In this document: piece after piece, positions 1 to 8,387 of the stretch
How the letters are laid out: every line of letters begins with the position of its first letter
Position numbering within the stretch: the stretch's first letter is position 1
Assembly (NCBI RefSeq): GCF_003315075.1
Contig: NZ_QNRJ01000018.1
Coordinates: forward strand, 1 to 64,000
DNA length: 64,000 bases
Direction of reading: 5' to 3'
DNA from: Rossellomorea aquimaris
GTDB lineage: Bacteria > Bacillota > Bacilli > Bacillales > Bacillaceae_B
Position numbers and translations under genes: made by a program
The notes under the pieces: model-generated
What the model saw: only the letters and a program-made list of their open reading frames with translations
What the model was told of the DNA's origin: nothing
Database searches by the model: none

Positions 1-117
1 TCTCCAGATTTCAGGGGGTGGCAATTTTTTTGCTCAAAAAGCCCTCTATTATAGGAATTTATAACCTATTTCTTATAAAAGTTTTGACAATACGATGTGT
101 TCCTAGGGGGAGAAAAA

Positions 118-432
118 ATGAAGAAAAAGCTACTTGGTATTGTTTTTGGCGCTTCATTGGTACTTGCAGCCTGCGGTGGCGGCGGCGAAGAAAGTACAGA
201 AACAAGCTCTGGCGGAGTAGACCCTGAAAAAATCGTGAACAATAAATGCACCAGCTGTCATGGTGGAAACCTTGAAGGCGGTATGGGACCGGCCCTTAAT
301 AAGATCGGTGCTGAATTAAACAAAGATCAAATCCTGGAAGTCATTCAAAATGGTAAAGGTCAAATGCCTGCAGGACTCATCGAAGGTGAAGAAGCAGAAG
401 CAGTGGCAGAGTGGTTGGCGAATAAGAAGTAA
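118..432 (+). CDS. cccB: Cytochrome c551, membrane-anchored lipoprotein
   Basis: Small c-type cytochrome of 104 residues that carries electrons on the outer face of the membrane. The N-terminus is a lipoprotein signal with lipobox LAAC (lipidated Cys at residue 19), then a Gly/Ser/Glu-rich linker. The haem-binding motif CTSCH is at residues 44-48 and the likely axial Met is in GQMP near residue 83. The start is the ATG at 118, placed just after an AGGGGGA ribosome binding site; an in-frame ATG at 97 has no such site. Family and position directly before ftsE match cccB of B. subtilis. A strong terminator follows, so it is probably monocistronic. Confidence 0.9.
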   Translation: MKKKLLGIVFGASLVLAACGGGGEESTETSSGGVDPEKIVNNKCTSCHGGNLEGGMGPALNKIGAELNKDQILEVIQNGKGQMPAGLIEGEEAEAVAEWLANKK

Positions 433-438
433 GTGAGG

Positions 439-472
439 AAGAAGAGTCCTGAATTGAGGATTCTTCTTTTTT
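439..472 (+). terminator. Rho-independent terminator of cccB
   Basis: A 12-bp stem, AAGAAGAGTCCT pairing with AGGATTCTTCTT (one mismatch), is followed by a T run, 6 bases after the cccB stop. Confidence 0.85.
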
Positions 473-941
473 GATTTATCCACATACTTTCTCCCTTCCC
501 TTCTTTAAATATATGTTACAAAAGCTCATCTGATAGATTTTGTTAAGATTCCGTACTAAAACCGCAAAAAATTATAACCTAGTAACTTAATCAGATTAGC
601 ATCACCCTAAGGTTTAGCATCTGCTCATTATCAAACTTTTCCCCTTGCTTATAGTACCAGGTTATAGATAAAAATACCTACATTTATAACGGTAAATAGG
701 TATAACCGACAATAAAAAAGGTAAAATATACACATTATTTCAATCTTTGAAACGTAAATGTAATAATTTTTTTCCTTAACAACGGACAAAGTGATGTTAT
801 AATAATTTTCGGGAGAGCAATTCGAGGTTTTTCGCCATTTCGTGTCTAATTATGGTAAAGACGTCGTTGTGTTCAAACACCGTACATATGTCGATAACAG
901 CCAAGAGGGTAACTACATAATACAAATTAGGTGATTTTAAA
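473..941 (+). promoter_or_regulatory. cccB–ftsE intergenic region with a candidate sigma-A promoter
   Basis: This 470-base gap has no convincing gene. It is AT-rich and contains a candidate promoter at 776-803 (TTAACA, 16-base spacer, TATAAT) that would give an ftsE leader of roughly 130 bases. I see no recognisable riboswitch in the leader. The ftsE ribosome binding site is TAGGTGAT just before 942. Confidence 0.5.
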
Positions 942-1628
942 ATGATAGAAATGAAAGACGTGTATAAGCAGTACAGCAACGGTGTCATGGCTGCCAATGG
1001 CTTTAACGTCCACATTAAGCAAGGCGAGTTTGTGTATGTTGTCGGTCCAAGTGGCGCCGGGAAGTCTACATTCATCAAGATGATGTACCGCGAAGAGAGG
1101 CCTACTAAGGGCGATATCATCGTAAACAGTATCAATCTGGCAAAATTAAAAACTAGTAGAGTTCCATATTTAAGAAGAAACGTTGGAGTCGTGTTTCAGG
1201 ATTTTAAGCTGTTACCATCTCTTACAATCTATGAAAACATTGCCTTCGCACTTGAAGTAATAGAAGAACATCCAAAGCAAATAAAGAAGAGAGTCATGGA
1301 AGTACTGGATCTGGTAGGGTTAAAGCATAAAGCAAGAATGCTTCCAAATGAATTGTCAGGCGGAGAGCAGCAGCGTGTATCGATTGCACGATCCATCGTG
1401 AATACGCCGAAACTTGTGATTGCCGACGAGCCTACGGGTAACCTGGATCCGGAAACATCCTGGGATATCATGAACATCTTGGAAGATATCAGTAATCGTG
1501 GAACAACGGTGATCATGGCTACTCATAATCGGGAAATCGTAAATACCATCAAGCATCGGGTAATTGCCATCGAAAATGGCCGAATTGTTCGTGACGAACA
1601 GCGAGGTGATTACGGCTATGAAAGCTAG
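942..1628 (+). CDS. ftsE: Cell division ABC transporter ATP-binding protein FtsE
   Basis: Cytoplasmic ATPase of the FtsEX complex, which couples ATP hydrolysis to activation of peptidoglycan hydrolases outside the cell. Its 228 residues are full length. Walker A GPSGAGKS is at residues 35-42, the ABC signature LSGGE at 138-142, and Walker B with catalytic Glu at 158-163 (VIADEP). The D-loop sequence NLDP follows. It overlaps ftsX by 11 bases, which implies translational coupling and fits their fixed 1:1 partnership. In B. subtilis FtsEX is needed for CwlO activity in cell elongation. Confidence 0.95.
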   Translation: MIEMKDVYKQYSNGVMAANGFNVHIKQGEFVYVVGPSGAGKSTFIKMMYREERPTKGDIIVNSINLAKLKTSRVPYLRRNVGVVFQDFKLLPSLTIYENIAFALEVIEEHPKQIKKRVMEVLDLVGLKHKARMLPNELSGGEQQRVSIARSIVNTPKLVIADEPTGNLDPETSWDIMNILEDISNRGTTVIMATHNREIVNTIKHRVIAIENGRIVRDEQRGDYGYES

Positions 1629-2502
1629 GACGTATGGTCGACATCTAAGAGAAAGCTTCAAAAGCATCGGACGTAATGGCTGGATGACATTCGCATCCGT
1701 GAGTGCCGTTACTGTAACCCTGCTACTTGTTGGTGTGTTTATGGTACTTATGCTAAACATGAACAAGGTTGCAACCGATATTGAGAAAGACGTTGAAGTA
1801 CGCGTACTACTTGAGATCGGTACTGAGAAAGCTCAAGTAGAAGAAATAGATAAGAAGATTAGCCAAATAAGTGGAGTGGAATCCGTAGAATATTCTTCTA
1901 AAGAAGAAGAACTTCAAAATCTTGTAAAAGATTTAGGAGACGATTTCAGGTTATTCGAACAGGATAATCCATTATACGATGTATTTATCGTAAAAGCGGA
2001 AAATCCCCGTGAAACTGGGAAAATCGCTGCTGAAGTCAGCAAGTATGAAGGTGTGAACGAAGCACTTTATGGTGAAGCGAAGATTGAAAGATTATTTAAT
2101 GTATTGGAAATGAGTCGAAACGTTGGATTAGTGTTAATCATCGGTCTATTGTTTACCGCCATGTTCCTCATTTCAAATACAATCAAAATCACCATTGTCG
2201 CCAGAAGAAGGGAAATCGAGATAATGAAACTCGTGGGTGCAACCAACTGGTTTGTACGCTGGCCATTCATTCTAGAAGGATTATGGCTCGGAATTTTAGG
2301 TTCTATTATCCCGATCGCTCTTGTCACAACAGGTTACTACTATGCTTATGGATTTATTAAACCAAAACTACAAAACAATTTTATTCAGATATTAGATTTT
2401 ACCCCCTTTATCTATCAAGTAAACGGATTAATTCTATTAATGGGTTGCCTGATTGGGGCTTGGGGAAGCTTTATGTCTGTACGTAAATTCTTAAAAGTGT
2501 AA
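1618..2502 (+). CDS. ftsX: Cell division ABC transporter permease FtsX
   Basis: Membrane partner of FtsE, 294 residues from the ATG at 1618. That start has the ribosome binding site GAGGTGAT inside the ftsE 3' end; a longer in-frame reading from 1564 would overlap ftsE by 65 bases and is less likely. One N-terminal membrane segment precedes an extracellular loop rich in charged residues (about 65-165), then three C-terminal membrane segments of the FtsX/MacB type. The extracellular loop normally binds the hydrolase. The next gene encodes such a secreted hydrolase, so the three genes probably form one functional unit. Confidence 0.94.
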   Translation: MKARTYGRHLRESFKSIGRNGWMTFASVSAVTVTLLLVGVFMVLMLNMNKVATDIEKDVEVRVLLEIGTEKAQVEEIDKKISQISGVESVEYSSKEEELQNLVKDLGDDFRLFEQDNPLYDVFIVKAENPRETGKIAAEVSKYEGVNEALYGEAKIERLFNVLEMSRNVGLVLIIGLLFTAMFLISNTIKITIVARRREIEIMKLVGATNWFVRWPFILEGLWLGILGSIIPIALVTTGYYYAYGFIKPKLQNNFIQILDFTPFIYQVNGLILLMGCLIGAWGSFMSVRKFLKV

Positions 2503-2541
2503 AATTTGATAGGTTGATAGAAGCTGAAAGGAGCATGCCGC

Positions 2542-3897
2542 TTGAACAAGAAGTATTTCATATCATTATCCATTGCAGCAGCATTAACAATCGGGAGTCT
2601 ACCAACGTTAGGGACAACAGCTAACGCTAATTCCTCCGTGGAGGATTTAAAGAAACAGCAAGAAGGCGTTTCTTCTAAAAAAGAGGAAATCAATGGAAAG
2701 ATCGATGAGAAAAAATCAGAGATTAACCAAAACATCAGTAAACAACAAGAAATCCAATCACAAATTGCTGAAATCAGTACAAAATTAAAAGATACTGAAA
2801 CAAAGATTACCGAGAAAACAAAAGAGATTGATGAAACAACAGCAGAAATCAATAAACTTAAAGAAGAAATTGAAGTTCTAAAGCAAAAGATAGAAGAACG
2901 TAACGAACTATTAAAAGAACGTGCCCGTGCCATCCAGGAAAAAGGCGGCTCTGCAAATTATCTTGATGTTCTACTTGGTGCGGAAAGCTTCGGCGACTTC
3001 ATCAACCGTGTAACAGCAGTCAATACAATCGTAAGTGCAGATAAGAAGATCATGGACGAACAAAAACGTGATCAGGCTGAATTAGAAAAGAAACAAGAAG
3101 AAGTAGAAGGCAAGCTTGCGGAATTAGAATCCACTAAAGCAAGCCTTGAGTCTTTGAAACAAGATCTTGATAGTCAAAAAGCTAAAAAAGCGGATTTATT
3201 TAAGCAGCTAGAAGCGCAGCAGGCTTCTTTGGAAGTGGAGAAAAAAGATCTTCAAAAAGAATCTGATGAGCTTTCTAAAATGGAACACCAGCTTGAAGGT
3301 GAAATCCAGGCTGAACAAGCACGTCTAGCAGAAATGGCACGTCAACGTGAAATCGAACGCAAGCGTCAAGCGGAAGCGGAAGCGACAAAACGTGCAGCAG
3401 AACAACAACAGGCAACTGCGAGCAGCAATAGGGGTGGTGGTTCTTCTTCTGCAGCACCTGCCCCTGCTCCAAGTGCACCAGTGAGTGCCGGTGCCTGGAC
3501 AGCTCCAGCTTATGGAACGATTACAACTAACTTTGGCTGGGACACATTGAACGGTAAGCAACGTTTCCACTATGGTACAGATATCGCGGCAAGTGGCAGT
3601 GTTCCAATCTTAGCTGCAGCTGATGGTTATGTCATCAAGAGTCAGTACAGCTCAAGCTATGGTAACGTAGTATACATCACTCACTCAATTAATGGTCAAA
3701 CGTTCACAACGGTTTATGCCCACATGGCTTCTTCATCAGTAAGCTCTGGACAAGCAGTGAACAAAGGGGACAGAATCGGTTACATGGGTAACACAGGATA
3801 CTCTTTCGGACAGCATTTACACTTTGAACTTCATGCAGGTTCTTGGACTGCATCGAAATCCAATGCTGTAAACTCACGTCAATATATTAACTTTTAA
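2542..3897 (+). CDS. Secreted EnvC/PcsB-like murein hydrolase with M23 (LytM) domain
   Basis: Secreted protein of 451 residues with a TTG start, supported by AAAGGAG eight bases upstream. The signal peptide probably ends near ANA (residues 28-30). A long coiled coil follows (about 32-270, Lys/Glu/Gln-rich), then a low-complexity linker of Ala, Pro, Ser and Gly. The C-terminal M23 domain carries zinc-ligand motifs HYGTD and HLHFELH. Coiled coil plus LytM domain is the layout of EnvC, the FtsEX-controlled regulator of cell separation, and the gene lies 39 bases after ftsX. The retained metal ligands suggest an active endopeptidase rather than a degenerate activator. The direct FtsEX partnership is inferred from position. 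Confidence 0.88.
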   Translation: MNKKYFISLSIAAALTIGSLPTLGTTANANSSVEDLKKQQEGVSSKKEEINGKIDEKKSEINQNISKQQEIQSQIAEISTKLKDTETKITEKTKEIDETTAEINKLKEEIEVLKQKIEERNELLKERARAIQEKGGSANYLDVLLGAESFGDFINRVTAVNTIVSADKKIMDEQKRDQAELEKKQEEVEGKLAELESTKASLESLKQDLDSQKAKKADLFKQLEAQQASLEVEKKDLQKESDELSKMEHQLEGEIQAEQARLAEMARQREIERKRQAEAEATKRAAEQQQATASSNRGGGSSSAAPAPAPSAPVSAGAWTAPAYGTITTNFGWDTLNGKQRFHYGTDIAASGSVPILAAADGYVIKSQYSSSYGNVVYITHSINGQTFTTVYAHMASSSVSSGQAVNKGDRIGYMGNTGYSFGQHLHFELHAGSWTASKSNAVNSRQYINF

Positions 3898-3901
3898 TTA
3901 G

Positions 3902-3930
3902 AAAACCCCGCCATGAGCGGGGTTTCTTTT
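3902..3930 (+). terminator. Terminator after the M23 hydrolase
   Basis: AAACCCCGC and GCGGGGTTT form a 9-bp stem with a CATGA loop, followed by a T-rich tail. Confidence 0.9.
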
Positions 3931-4026
3931 ATGAATATATTTCATTTGGTTTGTATTACATAAATATGTAAGGAAATGGAATGGAATATTATTCTCATGA
4001 CTGTTTTCATATCCTTTTTCTTCTAG

Positions 4027-4247
4027 TATAATGACAACTATATTACCTAAATATGATAACTAATGATTTGTAAAGTCCTTCGAAATGGCAAACTAATTGA
4101 AAGATTAGGACGCAAAACCACGGGTCTTCCATTTTTTTATCTTAAAATAATGATCGCCGGGTTACCGAAAACAATGGATTACAATGAATACTAATTAGGA
4201 CGTTTTATTAGTATCATTTACCCTGCCTTTTTGGTGGGATTTTTTTA
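4027..4247 (+). promoter_or_regulatory. c-di-GMP riboswitch (GEMM-I class) with promoter and downstream terminator
   Basis: A -10 box TATAAT lies at 4027-4032. The aptamer spans about 4078-4175: GGCAAAC, a hairpin CTAAT-TGAAAG-ATTAG, then GACGCAAAACC, and distally GCCGGGTTACCGA. These are the conserved blocks of the GEMM-I c-di-GMP aptamer, including the GAAA tetraloop region and the receptor in the second arm. Downstream, an ATACTAAT/ATTAGTAT hairpin and a CCCTGCC/GGTGGG stem with a T run (about 4220-4247) form the expression platform. The switch should control the gene at 4295 through transcription termination. Whether ligand turns it on or off cannot be read by eye. Confidence 0.85.
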
Positions 4248-4294
4248 TCTATATGTCCAGTATAGTAGGATTTGAATCTGTAGTAAGGATGATG

Positions 4295-4534
4295 ATGTTG
4301 GAATCGACTGAATTAAAAAGGCAATTAAGAAGTTTTTGTAGAAGGAACCGTACTGCATTAAAGTATACCTATGTTGGTGAATATTCAGCAGAAGAAATCA
4401 CCGAGATGATTATTGAAAATCTCGGCGCCCAAGAGGTTAAGAGGATACTAAACGACATTGAAATCATCCATCGCCGTGGTGGAAATACAGTTACATACTT
4501 TATGCTTATTTTAGAAGGGTTAAAAGCAGCATAA
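4295..4534 (+). CDS. Small protein of unknown function under a c-di-GMP riboswitch
   Basis: A soluble, charged protein of about 79 residues that I do not recognise. The start is uncertain: three in-frame ATG codons sit at 4289, 4292 and 4295 after AAGG at 4285-4288, and 4295 has the best spacing. An upstream ATG at 4253 lies right after the riboswitch terminator and has no binding site. It has no signal peptide or membrane segment. It is predicted mostly helical, with an Arg-rich N-terminus (CRRNR). The only regulatory clue is the GEMM-I element upstream, which suggests a role in motility, biofilm or surface behaviour. It lies about 8.6 kb upstream of minJ, but it does not resemble SwrA. Confidence 0.75.
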   Translation: MLESTELKRQLRSFCRRNRTALKYTYVGEYSAEEITEMIIENLGAQEVKRILNDIEIIHRRGGNTVTYFMLILEGLKAA

Positions 4535-4570
4535 AACCGAATGTGGATCCAATCCGGCATTCGGTTTTAT
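4534..4570 (+). terminator. Terminator after the riboswitch-controlled gene
   Basis: AAAACCGAATG pairs with CATTCGGTTTT around a 14-base loop, ending in a short T tail. Confidence 0.85.
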
Positions 4571-4746
4571 TTATGTAACAGGCAGTAAGTAGTTCGTGCC
4601 TATTTCAATGATTAGACACACACTCTTTCCGTAAATCTGTAATAATTCTCCTATAGGATACACTATGAGTAAATAACTTGCTTGTATATGTAGAATTTAA
4701 GATACTAATACATAATAGGGTATATTTTCCGAACGGAGGAAACCAA

Positions 4747-5322
4747 ATGACAGGAGATTTATTCGAACATCATAAAGCGTCAAAGCTCCTCGATCCAAAG
4801 CGTCAGGAGCTCGTACCAGTGGACAAAGTACTCGAGCTTCTCAAACTCAATAAAGACGATATCGTTGCCGACTTAGGCTGTGGAAATGGCTATCTGACTC
4901 TACCCATTGCCAAAGCGGTTGAAACAAAGGTCCAGGCAGTAGATCTGCAGCAGGAAATGCTGGAATACCTGAAACACCGTGCAAACGAAGAAAATGTAGA
5001 CAATATCGTATATGTGAAATCATCCCTGGAATACCTCAGCTTCAACAAAGGTACCTTGGATAAAATCGTATCCGCCTTTGTCTTGCACGAAGTTCCCGAC
5101 CTGATCAAAGTATTTCAGGATCTACACGATATGCTGAAGGAAAATGGAATTTGGCTGATCCTGGATTGGGAGAAGGTAGAATCTGAAATGGGACCACCAA
5201 TAGATCATCGGATATCTTCCGGGGAACTCGATCGACAGCTCAAATCATCCGGGTTTCACACAACAGTAGGTCACTTGCATCCATCGGTATATTACATTGT
5301 TGTCAGAAAGAATAATAGATAA
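4747..5322 (+). CDS. Class I SAM-dependent methyltransferase
   Basis: Cytoplasmic methyltransferase of 191 residues from the ATG at 4747, after the ribosome binding site CGGAGGA; upstream in-frame starts lack one. The SAM-binding motif I is DLGCGNGYLTLP, followed by an acidic motif II (VDLQQEM) and a later LLILDWE-type strand. This is the generic Methyltransf_11/25 fold, and the substrate cannot be deduced. It is followed 32 bases later by a membrane protein and a thioredoxin-like protein on the same strand, so the three may be co-transcribed, perhaps in redox or metal stress handling. The specific role is unknown. Confidence 0.8.
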   Translation: MTGDLFEHHKASKLLDPKRQELVPVDKVLELLKLNKDDIVADLGCGNGYLTLPIAKAVETKVQAVDLQQEMLEYLKHRANEENVDNIVYVKSSLEYLSFNKGTLDKIVSAFVLHEVPDLIKVFQDLHDMLKENGIWLILDWEKVESEMGPPIDHRISSGELDRQLKSSGFHTTVGHLHPSVYYIVVRKNNR

Positions 5323-5354
5323 GCCAGAAAGTATCTGAAGGGAGGGGAATGCCT

Positions 5355-5972
5355 ATGACTGAACAATGGTACACTATAGGCTCCTTCACATTCCCTGCTT
5401 CATGGGGATCCATTATCGCATCGTTCATACTCACATTCTTGTTCCTCTTCTTCTGGAATAGAAAAGCGAGCGATTGGTATTCCAATAGTATATTTACCTT
5501 TTTCCTTGTCTGGAAGCTGAGTGTGATTGTGGTAGACGTTCAAACGGTCATGGAGCATCCCATTACGATCCTCTATTTTCACGGAGGATCCATTGGGTAC
5601 TGGTTAGGTCTGATAGCGGCTCTAACCTACATATTTGTTAAAAAAGTAGATCATCCGTCTATTATCATCATTTCATGGATGGTCACGGTTCTTGTCTATG
5701 AAGCGGTCTTTCAAATGCTTCATCACCACTATCTTCTAGCTGGTATTCAAGTACTGCTCAATCTGCTGATCCTTGTCTTTTCCATTAGAAAAACCAGTGA
5801 TCCCGGCGGCGATATCTGGGCAGGACAGTTATTGGTAATCTTTACATTAGTCCAGCTATTTCTAAGTGCCTTCATTGGGGGCTTTGAATTTACCGTCACC
5901 GCCTGGACGTATTTGATCATGATGACTTATCTCATCTTTCTTTTAAACGTAAGGAGGAAACACAATGAATAA
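5355..5972 (+). CDS. Multi-pass membrane protein next to a TlpA-type thioredoxin
   Basis: Integral membrane protein of 205 residues with about six hydrophobic segments and short loops. The ATG at 5355 is favoured over the ATG at 5349 because GGAGGGG ends at 5347. No cysteine pair of the CcdA type is visible, so it is not an evident electron-transfer permease. Its stop overlaps the start of the TlpA-like gene by 8 bases, which points to coupled expression and a possible shared function in extracytoplasmic thiol chemistry. Family membership was not recognised. Confidence 0.75.
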   Translation: MTEQWYTIGSFTFPASWGSIIASFILTFLFLFFWNRKASDWYSNSIFTFFLVWKLSVIVVDVQTVMEHPITILYFHGGSIGYWLGLIAALTYIFVKKVDHPSIIIISWMVTVLVYEAVFQMLHHHYLLAGIQVLLNLLILVFSIRKTSDPGGDIWAGQLLVIFTLVQLFLSAFIGGFEFTVTAWTYLIMMTYLIFLLNVRRKHNE

Positions 5973-6546
5973 ACGAAATTTTGCGTTGGCCATCGTTGCG
6001 CTTCTGATCGGCATTTTCTTAGCGAACTTTTTTCAGGATCAGCAGGAAAAGAAGGCAAGGGAAGAGGCCGCTCAATTAGCCAATGAATCCATGGATCTGT
6101 CTAATGCAGTGCAGGGTCTCGCAAAAGGGGACCGCGCTCCAGATTTTGAATTAACCACCTTAGCTGGTGAAGACGTAAAGCTTTCAGATTATCGAGGTAA
6201 GAAAGTTATCCTGAACTTCTGGGCTACCTGGTGTCCTCCGTGTAAAGCCGAAATGCCCCATATGCAGAGTTATTACGAAAACAATGCCGATAAAGAAAAC
6301 GTTGAAATCCTTGCCGTCAACCTGACCTCCATGGACGAAGGGGAAAAGGCTGTCCAGGAATTCATCGACGGCTACGAACTCACCTTTCCCATCCCAATGG
6401 ATGAAAAGGGAGAAATCGGAGACGAATACCGGGCGTTCACTATCCCGACCACCTACATGATCGACACCAAAGGCATCATCCAACACAAAATCGTCGGCCC
6501 CATGAACGAAGAAATGATGGGTAAAATGGTCGAAGGAATGGAATAA
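5965..6546 (+). CDS. Membrane-anchored TlpA/ResA-like thiol-disulfide oxidoreductase
   Basis: Protein of 193 residues with one N-terminal membrane anchor (about 5-23) and an extracytoplasmic AlkC/TSA-type thioredoxin fold. The active site is WCPPC in NFWATWCPPCKAEMP, as in ResA, StoA and TlpA, and the cis-proline region appears as TIPTTYMID. Family knowledge: such proteins reduce apocytochrome c haem-binding cysteines or other exported thiols. The overlap with the preceding membrane gene suggests they act together. A GGGACGGACC repeat half-site begins 5 bases after the stop codon. ResA is usually linked to resBC, which is absent here, so this is more likely a ResA paralogue. Confidence 0.85.
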   Translation: MNKRNFALAIVALLIGIFLANFFQDQQEKKAREEAAQLANESMDLSNAVQGLAKGDRAPDFELTTLAGEDVKLSDYRGKKVILNFWATWCPPCKAEMPHMQSYYENNADKENVEILAVNLTSMDEGEKAVQEFIDGYELTFPIPMDEKGEIGDEYRAFTIPTTYMIDTKGIIQHKIVGPMNEEMMGKMVEGME

Positions 6547-6550
6547 TGGA

Positions 6551-6564
6551 GAGGGACGGACCTC
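6551..6564. repeat. Half-copy of the GAGGGACGGACCTC intergenic repeat
   Basis: GAGGGACGGACCTC matches exactly one arm of the palindromes found near the his operon at 53983, 55443 and 58833. No second arm is evident here. Confidence 0.6.
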
Positions 6565-6641
6565 AACATAGCGATGTTTGAACTGATACACTATGAGGTA
6601 TTAACAGAATATAGACTCGCTAGAAAGATAAAGGAGGAGAT

Positions 6642-7031
6642 ATGAACATGTTTCATTACACAAAGGAAGTTTCAATGAGTGTGAAAGAAGCGGTGCAAGC
6701 GGTAGAAACCGCTCTGAAAGATGAAAGCTTCGGTGTGCTATGGAATCTCGATCTTGCCCAGAAGCTGCAGGATAAAGGCCTTGATTTCAATGAAGAAGTA
6801 GTCGTATTAGAGGTATGTAATCCACATGAAGCCAAAAAAGTACTGGAAGAAAGCATGCTCGTAAGCTACTTCCTGCCGTGCAAAGTAACGGTATACACAG
6901 AAGGCTCAACCACCAAAATCGGTATGGCAAAACCAAGCAAGCTGATCGAAATGGTGGATAACGATGAACTGAAAAACATGGCATTGGATATTGAAAATCG
7001 CCTGATCGGATGTTTAGATAACGTTCAATAA
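6642..7031 (+). CDS. DUF302 domain protein
   Basis: Cytoplasmic protein of 129 residues matching the DUF302 fold in length and layout: an N-terminal FHYTKEVSMSVKEAV strand-helix, a central YFLPCKVTVY strand and a C-terminal helix. DUF302 proteins are small, often single-domain, with no settled biochemical function. A strong AAGGAGGAGA site precedes two possible ATG starts (6642 and 6648); the spacing is short for the first and long for the second. Its own terminator follows. The neighbouring TlpA-like gene suggests but does not prove a redox connection. Confidence 0.82.
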   Translation: MNMFHYTKEVSMSVKEAVQAVETALKDESFGVLWNLDLAQKLQDKGLDFNEEVVVLEVCNPHEAKKVLEESMLVSYFLPCKVTVYTEGSTTKIGMAKPSKLIEMVDNDELKNMALDIENRLIGCLDNVQ

Positions 7032-7039
7032 ACGAAGGG

Positions 7040-7069
7040 CACCTGTTGCAATTGGACAGGTGTTTTTTT
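7040..7069 (+). terminator. Terminator after the DUF302 gene
   Basis: CACCTGT and ACAGGTG flank a 9-base loop and are followed by seven T. Confidence 0.88.
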
Positions 7070-7154
7070 ATGTCTTCGGGTACATCCTACTCCTCACAAT
7101 CTTCTGAATATGATACACTTTTAAAAATACATAGATGCAGGAAGGATGACAGAG

Positions 7155-8294
7155 ATGAAGTTCACAACGAAGGTCGTACATAGTCAGTTAAAAGGAACTG
7201 AGGAAATCCGCAGTAAGACGACGCCGATTTATCAAACATCTGCCTTTTCTTTTACCTCTTTAGAAGAGTTGGAGGGTTTCTATGAAGGGAAATCTCCATA
7301 TCTCTATACAAGAACGGGAAATCCGAACACAGACGAGCTTGGTAAGATGGTGGCTGACTTGGAAGGAGCCCCGGCAGGTGTCGCAACCTCTTCTGGATTA
7401 TCGGCTATCCTTGTTGGCATCCTCGCTGTTGTGCAATCGGGCGATCATATCATTGCCGCCGAGGATTTATACGGAGGTACGTTCCATATGTTAAAAGAAG
7501 AGCTGAAATCATTCGGTATTTCTACTTCATTCGTTGATTTTACAAGTGTGGAAGAATTAGAGGAGGCCATTACTCCACAAACCAAACTCCTCTACAGTGA
7601 GACCGTCACAAACCCGTTTATGCGAGTGGAAAATATCCCGAAAATGGTCGAATTCGCGGAAAAACACAACCTGAAAACGATGATCGACAACACATTTGCC
7701 ACACCGTTTCTGCGCCAGCCTTTCTTAGAAGGAGTGGACCTGGTCGCTCACAGTGCCACGAAGTATATCGGAGGACACAGTGATATCACAGCAGGAGTCG
7801 TCGTGGGAAAAGAAGAGCTTGTCCAAAAAGCGAGAGAAAAAGTCGTCAACATCGGATCAAACCTGAGTCCATTTGAAGCGTGGCTGACATGCCGCGGAGC
7901 AAAAACATTGGCTCTTCGAATGGGGACCCAAGCAAAAAATGCCGAAGTCCTGGCGGCGGACCTTCGAGCAAATGAATATGTGAAGGAAGTCTATTATCCA
8001 ACGGATTTGTCCGATAAGGGAAATGGGGCCATCGTAACGATCGAGCTATCCAGCACATGTGATATCAGCACATTTTTCAAATCACTTGGCTGGATTAAAA
8101 TCATCCCTTCCCTTGCCGGTGTAGAGACGACGGTTTCCTACCCATTAGGAACGTCCCACCGCGCTCTACCGAAAGAAGCTCAGGAAAAACTGGGCATAAA
8201 CACACATGTCGTACGCATATCGTTAGGTATTGAAGACGGGGAAGACATCGTCGTGCAATTGAACGAAGCGATCGAAGCTTCGATTAAAAATTAA
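7155..8294 (+). CDS. Cys/Met metabolism PLP-dependent enzyme (cystathionine gamma-synthase/lyase-like)
   Basis: Enzyme of 379 residues from the ATG at 7155; the ATG at 7146 touches the GCAGGAAGG binding site. It belongs to the trans-sulfuration family that links cysteine and homocysteine through pyridoxal phosphate chemistry. The PLP-lysine lies in HSATKYIGGH and the phosphate-binding segment reads SSGLSAIL. YTRTGNPNTDELGK near the N-terminus is typical of this fold. It could be a cystathionine gamma-synthase (MetI), a gamma-lyase or a methionine gamma-lyase; the sequence alone does not separate these. It sits upstream of the SAM riboswitch, so it is not itself controlled by it. Confidence 0.85.
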   Translation: MKFTTKVVHSQLKGTEEIRSKTTPIYQTSAFSFTSLEELEGFYEGKSPYLYTRTGNPNTDELGKMVADLEGAPAGVATSSGLSAILVGILAVVQSGDHIIAAEDLYGGTFHMLKEELKSFGISTSFVDFTSVEELEEAITPQTKLLYSETVTNPFMRVENIPKMVEFAEKHNLKTMIDNTFATPFLRQPFLEGVDLVAHSATKYIGGHSDITAGVVVGKEELVQKAREKVVNIGSNLSPFEAWLTCRGAKTLALRMGTQAKNAEVLAADLRANEYVKEVYYPTDLSDKGNGAIVTIELSSTCDISTFFKSLGWIKIIPSLAGVETTVSYPLGTSHRALPKEAQEKLGINTHVVRISLGIEDGEDIVVQLNEAIEASIKN

Positions 8295-8320
8295 ATAATG
8301 TAAAAATTCTAATAATACCC

Positions 8321-8350
8321 TTGACGTTGAGGTCGGTTACCCTTTATAAT
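8321..8350 (+). promoter_or_regulatory. Sigma-A promoter of the metY-metX transcript
   Basis: TTGACG, an 18-base spacer and TATAAT, placed about 40 bases before the SAM aptamer begins. Confidence 0.75.
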
Positions 8351-8387
8351 TCATCTCAACGCAAGAATTTTCACATTGACAACTACA

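Noticed and set aside
4678-4746. N-terminal extension of the methyltransferase from the upstream start
   Set aside because: The added residues are not homologous-looking, and the only ribosome binding site (CGGAGGA) lies inside this stretch, before ATG 4747.
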